Source: Mesorhizobium loti
GTDB taxonomy: Bacteria > Pseudomonadota > Alphaproteobacteria > Rhizobiales > Rhizobiaceae
Reading direction: 5' to 3'
Length of the DNA stretch: 64,000 nucleotides
Assembly (NCBI RefSeq): GCF_002858745.1
Contig: NZ_PJRO01000013.1
Location: 1-64,000, forward strand
Positions 57,659-64,000 of the stretch are shown here, piece by piece. The notes under the pieces are model-generated. The model had not been told where the DNA came from, ran no database searches, and worked only from the letters and a program-made list of their open reading frames with translations. The translations under genes and the position numbers were made by a program. The stretch's first letter is position 1; each line of letters opens with the position of its first letter.

Positions 57659-59704
57659 TCAGGCCAGACCGCGCTTCACCATCATCGCATCCGCTGTCGG
57701 CATCTTGCCGCGGAAGGCGGTATAGAGCTCTTCCGGATCCTTCGAGCCACCGGCCGCATAGATATTGTCGCGTAGCTTTTTCGCCAAAGCCGGATTGAAC
57801 AGATCGCCGGTTTCCTCGAAGGCCGAAAACGCATCAGCGTCGAGCACCTCCGACCACATGTAGGAATAATAGCCGGCCGAGTAACCATCACCGGCGAAGA
57901 CGTGGCTGAAATGCGGGGTGCGATGGCGCATGGCGATGGTGTCAGGCATCGCCAGCCGCGCGAGTGTCTCCGCCTCGAAAGCCAGCGGTTCGGCCGGCGC
58001 ATCCAGTCGAGCATGATAGGCCATGTCGACCAGTGCCGAAGCGGTGAATTCGACCGTGGCGAAACCCGCGCCGAAGGTGCGCGCCGCCAGCATCTTGTCG
58101 AGCAGCGCTTTCGGCATCGGCTTGCCTGTCTTCACGTGCAGCGCGTGTTTTTCCAACACCGCCGGCACCGTCAGCCAGTGTTCGTAGAGCTGCGAAGGCA
58201 GCTCGACGAAGTCGCGGCTGACCGAAGTGCCCGAAACCGACGGCCAGGTGACGTCGGTCAGCATGCCATGCAGCGCATGACCGAATTCGTGGAATAGCGT
58301 CTTGGCCTCGTCCACTGACAGCAGGGCCGCCTCGCCAGCCGGCGGTTTGGCAAAATTCATGATGTTGTAGATGATCGGCTTCGCACCTTTGCCCAGGCTG
58401 TAACCTGATTGCAGCGCACTCATCCAGGCGCCGGAACGTTTGGACGATCTGGCGAAATAATCGGCCAGAAACAGCGCCCGCTCCGATCCGTCGGCATTTT
58501 TCACCACGAACACCCGCGCATCCGGGTGCCAGCCGGCGATACCCTTCTTCTCCTCGAAGGTGAGACCGAACAGCCTCGTCGCCACGTCGAAACAAGCCGC
58601 AATGACATGGTCGAGTTGCAGATAGGGTTTCAGCTCGGCTTCGTCGAAAGCGAATTTTTCGGCCCGCAGCCTCTCCTGGTAGAAACGCCAGTCCCAGGCG
58701 GCGAATTGCTCGTTGCTGCCGGCGGCGGTTGCCAGCCGCTCCAGTTCCTTCTGGTCGACGGCCGCCTTCTCAAGTGCCTTTTCCCAGACCGGGTCGAGCA
58801 GGTCGTGCACGGCCTTCGGCGTCTTGGCCATGGTGTCGTCGAGCTTCAGTGCGGCAAAGGATCCATAGCCCAGGAGCTTTGCTTTTTCCGCGCGCAGCTT
58901 GAGCATGTCGCGCACCACGGCGGTGTTGTCGCTGGCGCCACCGTTCTGGCCACGCCGAGTGAAGGCGCGCCATGCTGCTTCACGCAGGTCGCAGCGCTCG
59001 GAGAAGGTGGTGAAGGGTTCGTAGATCGACCGCGACAGCGTCACCGCATAACGGCCCTTCTGGCCGCGCGCCTCGGCGGCTTCCGCCATCGCGCTTTTCA
59101 GGAAGTCGGGAAGGCCGACAAGGTCGGCCTCATCGAGAAACAGTGCCCAGTCGCGCTCGTCGGCCAGCACGTTCTGGCCGAAGGAAGTGCCCAGCAAGGA
59201 CAATTGTTCGTTGATCGCGGCAAGCCGCTTCTTGCCATCGGCATCAAGCTTGGCGCCGGACCGGACGAAACCTTTCCAGGTCCGCTCCAGCACACGCAAC
59301 GTTTCGGCATCAAGCTCCAGGCTGCCGCGGCGTTGATAGAGATCGTCGACGCGGGCAAACAGCTTCTCGTTCATCGAGATCGCCGAGAAATGCCGCGACA
59401 TCTTCGGCGCAACTTCGCGTTCCATGGCCTGGATCGCATCGTTGGTATGGGCACCGGCGCGGCACCAGAAGATCGAGGAGACGCGATCCAGCGCTTCGCC
59501 GGCGAGCTCCAGCGCCTGCAGTGTATTTTCGACGGTAGCCTGTTCCGTGTTGGCGGTTATGGCATCGATTTCTGCTTCGTGCGCCTGCAGCGCCGCGTCG
59601 AACACCGATCCGAAATCCCCATCGCCGATTTTCGCGAAATCCGGAAGCCCGAGCGGCCCCTGCCAACTGGTCAAAGGATGGGCGGTGAGATCGGATACGG
59701 ACAT
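57659..59704 (-). CDS. M3-family metallopeptidase, oligopeptidase/Dcp type
   Basis: The 681-residue cytosolic oligopeptidase has the zinc motif HEFGH at residues 472-476 (KTLFHEFGHALHGMLTDVTWPSVSGT), the third ligand in the following helices (RDFVELPSQLYEHWL) and the substrate-binding region AGDGYSAGYYSYMWS. The length fits peptidyl-dipeptidase Dcp and oligopeptidase A. The start may be 59704 or seven residues earlier at 59725. Confidence 0.93.
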   Translation of the reverse strand: MSVSDLTAHPLTSWQGPLGLPDFAKIGDGDFGSVFDAALQAHEAEIDAITANTEQATVENTLQALELAGEALDRVSSIFWCRAGAHTNDAIQAMEREVAPKMSRHFSAISMNEKLFARVDDLYQRRGSLELDAETLRVLERTWKGFVRSGAKLDADGKKRLAAINEQLSLLGTSFGQNVLADERDWALFLDEADLVGLPDFLKSAMAEAAEARGQKGRYAVTLSRSIYEPFTTFSERCDLREAAWRAFTRRGQNGGASDNTAVVRDMLKLRAEKAKLLGYGSFAALKLDDTMAKTPKAVHDLLDPVWEKALEKAAVDQKELERLATAAGSNEQFAAWDWRFYQERLRAEKFAFDEAELKPYLQLDHVIAACFDVATRLFGLTFEEKKGIAGWHPDARVFVVKNADGSERALFLADYFARSSKRSGAWMSALQSGYSLGKGAKPIIYNIMNFAKPPAGEAALLSVDEAKTLFHEFGHALHGMLTDVTWPSVSGTSVSRDFVELPSQLYEHWLTVPAVLEKHALHVKTGKPMPKALLDKMLAARTFGAGFATVEFTASALVDMAYHARLDAPAEPLAFEAETLARLAMPDTIAMRHRTPHFSHVFAGDGYSAGYYSYMWSEVLDADAFSAFEETGDLFNPALAKKLRDNIYAAGGSKDPEELYTAFRGKMPTADAMMVKRGLA

Positions 59705-59841
59705 GGCGGGACTTTCGCTAAACATGAAGAGAACGGAACGGCAGTACTTCCCCGATGTAGGCCGACGGGGTCGCCGGTGCAACGACAAGTCCTGCCGACC
59801 AGCAGCAGATAGCCAGCGATCAAGCGCCCTGCGCAGGTTTG

Positions 59842-60258
59842 TCAGAAGCCGTCGCAATTTTCCGCAATGGTCGCTTGCGAGGATGCGGTGATGCGTTCAT
59901 CTGTCAGTGCGAAAACCTCTCTTGTCAGAAGATCGTTGCCGGGAAAATCATAGCAGACGACCACGGTAACCAGGCCGTTGTCGGCACTCTCGATGCGGTG
60001 CCGGATGTTTGCACCCGCCACCGCTCCCTGCCATTCATCCATCGATGCAAGGAATTGCTGTTTGTCCTGCTCGGTATCCACATCCTGCAGCCGGATGCGG
60101 GCATCATCGGCCAGCATGTCGGCAAGGCTGCCGCGGTCTGCAACCAGCAGTGCGGAATACCAGCGGCCGATGATGGCATTGTCGTCTGCCCGCGCTGAAA
60201 GCAGCATCAGGGCGTAAAGGGCGACCGTACAGAGTTTCGACGAGCCGACAACAGGCAC
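59842..60258 (-). CDS. Secreted NTF2-like (SnoaL-type) protein
   Basis: The 138-residue protein starts at a GTG (60258) and has a short signal segment (TVALYALMLLSARA, cleaved before DDN). The mature part has the NTF2 pattern: IIGRWYSALLVADRGSLADMLADDARIRL, then WQGAVAGANIRHRIE and VCYDFPGN. Its Shine-Dalgarno GGAGGAGGT lies in the right arm of a hairpin at 60271-60299. It is downstream of the carbonic anhydrase gene on the same strand. Function is unknown. Confidence 0.7.
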   Translation of the reverse strand: MPVVGSSKLCTVALYALMLLSARADDNAIIGRWYSALLVADRGSLADMLADDARIRLQDVDTEQDKQQFLASMDEWQGAVAGANIRHRIESADNGLVTVVVCYDFPGNDLLTREVFALTDERITASSQATIAENCDGF

Positions 60259-60270
60259 AACGCGACACCT

Positions 60271-60299
60271 CCTCCATACAACCTAGGCCTGTATGGAGG
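60271..60299 (-). promoter_or_regulatory. Hairpin that would mask the Shine-Dalgarno of the NTF2-like gene
   Basis: CCTCCATACA (60271-60280) and TGTATGGAGG (60290-60299) are exact 10-bp inverted copies with a 9-base spacer. In the minus-strand mRNA the 3' arm ends in GGAGG and runs directly into AGGTG, so GGAGG, the main part of the Shine-Dalgarno for the GTG at 60258, is base-paired with CCTCC. It is not followed by a T run, so it is not an ordinary terminator. It could instead be a protein-binding dyad. Confidence 0.6.
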
Positions 60300-60319
60300 G
60301 GAAGGGAAGGTTGTTGTCC

Positions 60320-60964
60320 TCAGCTGATATTCGGCCGCTCGAAGTCGCCGGTTTCGCTGTTCATCACCCACAATTCGCCGGTGGAAATATCGAACCAGGC
60401 CCCATGCAGGGCGAGCCTGCCCTTGCCTTCGAGGATCTTGACGCAGGGAAAGGTCCGCAGATTGGCAATGGAGTAGCGGATGGAGATGCGCTCCAGCGCC
60501 GTCTGCCGCTCGCTGGCAGTCATCATCGTGGAAGCCGAAACGGCCTCCGCCGCCGGCGCGATCAGGCTCATCCACTTGCCGATGAAGTCGCCGGGCGACA
60601 GCGGTGCCGAGGTTGTATCGAGCGCGGCACGGATGCCGCCGCAGCGGCCGTGGCCCATGACGACGATGTTCTTGACCTTCAGACTCTGCACCGCAAATTC
60701 CAGTGCGGCCGAGGTCGAATGATACTCGCCATCCGGCGAATAAGGCGGCACCAGATTGCCGACATTGCGCAGCACGAACAGTTCACCGGGGCCGGCATTG
60801 AAGATCACCTCGGGGGCTGCACGTGAATCGCAGCAGGCAACGATCATGGTCTCCGGTGCCTGGCCTTCGCGTGCCAGTGACCTGTAGTGATCTGCCTCGG
60901 CCACATAGCGGCCGTTGATGAAGTTGCGATAACCGGCAATGAGATGTTCGGGGAGATGCGGCAT
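60320..60964 (-). CDS. Beta-carbonic anhydrase
   Basis: The 214-residue enzyme interconverts carbon dioxide and bicarbonate. Zinc ligands are C45 (CCDSR with D46/R48), H105 and C108 (GHGRCGG). LFVLRNVGNLVPP and the C-terminal LHGAWFDISTGELWV complete the beta-class pattern. It has no signal peptide and is cytosolic. The gene precedes the NTF2-like gene by 61 bases. Confidence 0.96.
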   Translation of the reverse strand: MPHLPEHLIAGYRNFINGRYVAEADHYRSLAREGQAPETMIVACCDSRAAPEVIFNAGPGELFVLRNVGNLVPPYSPDGEYHSTSAALEFAVQSLKVKNIVVMGHGRCGGIRAALDTTSAPLSPGDFIGKWMSLIAPAAEAVSASTMMTASERQTALERISIRYSIANLRTFPCVKILEGKGRLALHGAWFDISTGELWVMNSETGDFERPNIS

Positions 60965-61114
60965 CTGGCGGTGAGGACCTTTCCAGGCTGGACGGCGGCG
61001 GCTCTATTCCGCTGCGCATGGCACTAACGGCAAATCGGTGCTGCAATCAATGCGAAATCGTCAAAGCTCGATCGTTGGAGCCATGCACTGCGCATAGCTC
61101 GGCGGGCGAAGCCG

Positions 61115-61879
61115 TCAAACGTGAATTGCGACGGGAAGTCCTCTGCCATCGACCAATGGTGGATTCGGATAAGGGACAGCCTCGCCCCGCGCGATGCGGC
61201 CGGCGATCAGGAGCATGGCGGCTGCGTCGAGGAAATCGTCCGTAGCGGCGCCCTTCGGTGGCATCCGATCGAGAAAGGCGCGCTCATAGCCGTGACAGAC
61301 GAGCAAGGCACGCCGCTCTTCCACGCCGGCTGGATTGACCGCGCCCTTGATCTTCTTGGGCAAGCGCATCGCGCAGCCGTCATTGAGCCGCCAGAACGCC
61401 ACCTCCGGATGCGATTCGAACACGCGCGTTCGCAGTTCCGGCCGCCCCGTCAGGAGCCCGTCGATTTCGCGGATCTTGGCAAAGATGCCGAAAGCCTGGA
61501 TGGAAACACCGCGCGGTGGATTGGATGTTGTTGCTGCCACGGCGCTCGCGCGCCGATGCGCGTCGTACCAGGCCTCCACCGTGCTGAATGCTGCCGTGTC
61601 GGCATAAACGGCAGCGCGCGAGGGGATGGCAAAGACACTGGATTGCCGCTCGCCAAGCAGAGGGCGCACCAATGCCTCGGGTCCGCGCCCGCCTTTGCCT
61701 GAGACCTCGGGCAGGCCAATCGGCATGTCGACTGCCACGATTGCATCAGGCGGCAAGGCCATTAGGAGATCATCGAAGCCGGGATAGACGCCGACGATCG
61801 GTGACCCGCCAGGATCCTGCCGCACCGCAATCCAGCCTGCCTTGCAGCCATCGACCCCGGCCAGGGTGATGCCCGTCAC
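61115..61879 (-). CDS. DUF429 domain-containing protein
   Basis: The 254-residue protein starts at a GTG (61879) with the RNase H-like start GVDGCKAGWIAVR, then VAVDMPIGLPEV, SVFAIPSRAAVY and ESHPEVAFWRLN, ending TDDFLDAAAMLLIAGRI. The acidic residues (D in GVDGC and D/M in VDMPIG) are those of the DUF429 nuclease-like fold. The function is unproven. It overlaps pdxY by GTGA and is thus cotranscribed. Confidence 0.88.
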   Translation of the reverse strand: MTGITLAGVDGCKAGWIAVRQDPGGSPIVGVYPGFDDLLMALPPDAIVAVDMPIGLPEVSGKGGRGPEALVRPLLGERQSSVFAIPSRAAVYADTAAFSTVEAWYDAHRRASAVAATTSNPPRGVSIQAFGIFAKIREIDGLLTGRPELRTRVFESHPEVAFWRLNDGCAMRLPKKIKGAVNPAGVEERRALLVCHGYERAFLDRMPPKGAATDDFLDAAAMLLIAGRIARGEAVPYPNPPLVDGRGLPVAIHV

Positions 61880-62760
61880 GCGGTGCGACCTCGCCCCGGA
61901 TGCGTGAGATGGCGCATCTGCACCATGGCCATCGGTTGTGACAGACTCTGCGCGTCGGTTTCCAGCTGCAGCTCGTCACCGCCACGCTTGGCAGTGCGGG
62001 CGAGGATCTCGTAAACAGCCGCGGTCGTCGATTGCAGCGCCTTGGCCGGCGGCTGGCCCGAAAGCGTGCGCGCCAGAAAAACCGCGCCGGTGAGATCGCC
62101 GAGACCATTCGGCGGCCGGTCGATCAAGCGATGCTCGGCCAGCACCACCTGACTGGAATCCAGCAGGAGATTGCCGGTACTGCCCGACATCATGGCGGGC
62201 GCCGACGTCACCAGCATGGTTGCCGGGCCGGCATCCAGCGCGGCCGCGGTGGTCGATTTCAGATCCGGCAGGTCGGCCCCCGCCATCCAGGCGAGTTCAT
62301 AGCGGTTCGGCGTGGCGATATCGGCCAGCGGCATCAGCCGGTCACGCAAGGCTGCAGCGGTCGCCTCAGGCACATAGAGCCCGCCGGAATCGCCCATCAC
62401 CGGATCACAGACGTAGAGAGCGCCCGGATTCCTGGCCTTTACCGCACCGACCAGCTCGGCAATCGCATCGGCCTGGCTCGCCTCGCCTAGATATCCGGAC
62501 AGAACCGCGCCGACTTCGCCGAGCCAGGGCGCGCGCGCCAGATCGGCCATTAGGGCCGCAAATTGTTCCGCAGGTGGAACGATCCTTGTTGCGCGGCCAT
62601 GACCAGGATGCCAGGGCAGGATAACGGTTGGTACCGCCCACACCGGGAAACCCAGCGTCTCCAGCGCGAAGACAGCGGCGCGGTTGCCCACGGAACCGCG
62701 CGCAACGTGGCTGGACACGACGATGACGGCGCGCGGCGCCTCGACCTGGCTGGTGTTCAT
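61876..62760 (-). CDS. pdxY: Pyridoxal kinase
   Basis: The 294-residue kinase phosphorylates pyridoxal. It shows SSHVARGSVGNRAAVFALETLGFPVWAVPTVILPWHPGHG (vitamin-binding N-terminus), VCDPVMGDSGGLYVPEA and the catalytic segment RPPNGLGDLTGAVFLA with the base Asp. These match PdxY and not the HMPP kinase ThiD. It complements the PLP-buffering YggS protein 40 kb away only in theme. Confidence 0.93.
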   Translation of the reverse strand: MNTSQVEAPRAVIVVSSHVARGSVGNRAAVFALETLGFPVWAVPTVILPWHPGHGRATRIVPPAEQFAALMADLARAPWLGEVGAVLSGYLGEASQADAIAELVGAVKARNPGALYVCDPVMGDSGGLYVPEATAAALRDRLMPLADIATPNRYELAWMAGADLPDLKSTTAAALDAGPATMLVTSAPAMMSGSTGNLLLDSSQVVLAEHRLIDRPPNGLGDLTGAVFLARTLSGQPPAKALQSTTAAVYEILARTAKRGGDELQLETDAQSLSQPMAMVQMRHLTHPGRGRTA

Positions 62761-62767
62761 GATGGTC

Positions 62768-62995
62768 CTATAGATGGCGGGCGATGTAATAGCCGGCGGC
62801 GATCACGATCGCGATCGTCAAGACAAGGCCTAAGACGCGGCCGATGCGGGTGCCCCAATATTCGATCGGGTCGAAATCACTGTGGTCATGTCCGTGCCGA
62901 TCGGATGGCAGGCCGCCGGGCTCGGTCTCGCGCGCGATCCGGTCGAGGATACGGCGCGATTCGTGCTCGCTGTCCCTGTCGGCATGGCCTGCCAT
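62768..62995 (-). CDS. Small C-terminally anchored membrane protein
   Basis: The 75-residue protein has a charged His-rich N-terminal part (SDRHGHDHSDFDPIEYWGTRIG) and one C-terminal membrane helix (GLVLTIAIVIAAGYYIARHL). The arrangement is seen in small conserved Rhizobiales proteins, with no known function. It lies 7 bases ahead of pdxY, so is likely cotranscribed with it. Confidence 0.65.
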   Translation of the reverse strand: MAGHADRDSEHESRRILDRIARETEPGGLPSDRHGHDHSDFDPIEYWGTRIGRVLGLVLTIAIVIAAGYYIARHL

Positions 62996-63163
62996 GAATG
63001 CTCCCTCGTTTCGCTGATCCTAAACCGATCCTCTTCGCGGTGACAGGGCCTCGTTGACGGCGAAGCTGCGCCACGCAGGCATTCGGTCCGGTTCACGCAA
63101 AAGCGTTTTCTCCGATGATCTTTATGGTATTGCTTCACCAATCGAGCAAACGAGGGACCGCTC

Positions 63164-63808
63164 ATGTACACCCAGCGCCTGTCTTCGCTTCCCCGCAGCC
63201 TGCCGGCTTTCCTCTTGATGGCGCTGCTGCTGCCGTTTCTGTCCGCCTGCGGCTACAACACCATTCCGACGGCGGAAGAAAACGCCAAGGCGGCCTGGAG
63301 CGAGGTGCTGAACCAGTATCAGCGTCGCGCCGACCTGATCCCGAACCTCGTTGAAACGGTGAAGGGCTATGCCGCCCATGAAAAGGACACGCTGGATGCC
63401 GTGGTCGAGGCACGTGCCAAGGCCACGCAGATAACGGTGACACCCGAAACGCTGAAGGACCCCGAGGCTTTCAAGAAGTTCCAGGACAGCCAGTCGGGCC
63501 TGACCAGTGCGCTGTCGCGGCTGCTCGCCATCACCGAGAACTATCCCGACCTCAAGGCCAACCAGAACTTCATCGCGCTGCAGGCTCAGCTTGAGGGCAC
63601 CGAGAACCGCATCGCCGTTGCGCGTCGCGACTACATCCAGGCGGTCAAGGATTACAATCTGACGCTGAAGACCTTCCCCTCCGTGCTGTGGGCCACCTTC
63701 TGGTTCCGCTCCAACGAGCCTTTCCAGAACTTCACCATCAGCGAGGACAAGATGCAGACGCCGAAGGTCGATTTCGGCACCAACAAGCCCGCAGGGCAGG
63801 GTGGCTGA
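63164..63808 (+). CDS. lemA: LemA family protein
   Basis: The 214-residue protein has a lipoprotein-type signal (PFLSACGYN lipobox) and the LemA helical bundle: WSEVLNQYQRRADLIPNLVETVKGYAAHEKDTL, SRLLAITENYPDLKANQNF and ENRIAVARRDYIQAVKDYN. It is exported or anchored in the envelope. A TPM-domain protein gene follows, the common lemA-ygcG type pair. Confidence 0.93.
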   Translation: MYTQRLSSLPRSLPAFLLMALLLPFLSACGYNTIPTAEENAKAAWSEVLNQYQRRADLIPNLVETVKGYAAHEKDTLDAVVEARAKATQITVTPETLKDPEAFKKFQDSQSGLTSALSRLLAITENYPDLKANQNFIALQAQLEGTENRIAVARRDYIQAVKDYNLTLKTFPSVLWATFWFRSNEPFQNFTISEDKMQTPKVDFGTNKPAGQGG

Positions 63809-63841
63809 AGTTAGGCTGCACTCCTGACAGAGCAATCGCAT

Positions 63842-64000
63842 ATGGCTTCCCGGCGGGTCGCTCCAGAGGCAAAAAGAAACGCGCCGGCGCAATGGCTGCG
63901 GACAATCCTCGCAGTATTGTGTCTGCTGCTCATTCCCGTGACCGTCTTCGCAGACGACCTGCCGACCTTGACCGGACGTGTCGTCGACAATGCCGGCATG
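63842..64000 (+). CDS. TPM-domain (YgcG-like) protein, 3' end cut by the window edge
   Basis: The frame from the ATG at 63842 runs open to the end of the window. It encodes a charged N-terminus, a signal segment (TILAVLCLLLIPVTVFA) and the start of a TPM domain (DDLPTLTGRVVDNAGM). TPM proteins are envelope proteins often paired with LemA, as here. It lies 33 bases past lemA and is probably cotranscribed with it. Confidence 0.8.
   Translation, partial: MASRRVAPEAKRNAPAQWLRTILAVLCLLLIPVTVFADDLPTLTGRVVDNAGM

Overview
The window looks like about 64 kb of chromosome from a Rhizobiales bacterium of the Phyllobacteriaceae type (Mesorhizobium/Aminobacter-like). Four things point there: an atpHAGDC operon whose AtpD carries a Lys/Ala/Pro-rich N-terminal extension, very large NAD-dependent glutamate dehydrogenase, the Usg and DUF1674 small proteins, and dispersed intergenic elements with paired stem-loops. 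GC is high almost everywhere. Genes are dense and on both strands. I see no insertion sequence, prophage, CRISPR array, rRNA or tRNA. The assignment rests on protein resemblance, not on a search.

Layout. 1-1.4 kb: end of a sugar-acid catabolic cluster (BDH2-like SDR and a fuconolactonase-like amidohydrolase). 1.5-6.8 kb: F1 ATP synthase operon on the minus strand, with a heptamer repeat between atpD and atpC and a strong terminator. 7-12.5 kb: accessory genes, including a MarR-linked epimerase/cupin operon behind a compact operator-promoter, an ArsR/SRPBCC pair, and a GST/methyltransferase divergon with two matching operators. 12.5-18.1 kb: priA, fsa, an Lrp/EamA divergon and a RecF-like ATPase. 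18.1-24 kb: lptE-leuS, the PLP homeostasis protein, a LivJ-type binding protein and Usg. 24-28.2 kb: acs, an amphi-Trp protein and a LysR/DUF4865 divergon. 28.2-30.4 kb: a structured 23-codon ORF, a TadG/VWA surface protein and DUF1674.

30.5-39.1 kb: htpX-rsmB, a heparinase-fold protein, a DUF2239/GIY-YIG pair, purH and a UMF1-type transporter. 39.3-43.7 kb: transglutaminase-like protein, AraC-GyrI regulator, NAD(P) oxidoreductase, LysE exporter and LysR. 43.7-49.3 kb: NAD-glutamate dehydrogenase and an AhpD-like protein. 49.3-57.6 kb: DUF3892, a probable small RNA, LysE, DUF1062, typA, PhoD phosphatase and an MFS/TetR divergon with a long operator. 57.7-64 kb: M3 peptidase, NTF2-like protein, beta-carbonic anhydrase, DUF429-pdxY, lemA and the start of a TPM-domain protein.

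Most of the window is ordinary housekeeping. The more original signals are small and non-coding: a 23-codon ORF with a perfect Shine-Dalgarno and its own terminator (28.3 kb), a three-hairpin candidate sRNA (49.6 kb), a hairpin that would hide a Shine-Dalgarno (60.3 kb), the atpD-atpC heptamer array, and several exact operators (7.5, 11.3 and 56.9 kb). I found no large multigene defence or biosynthetic system.
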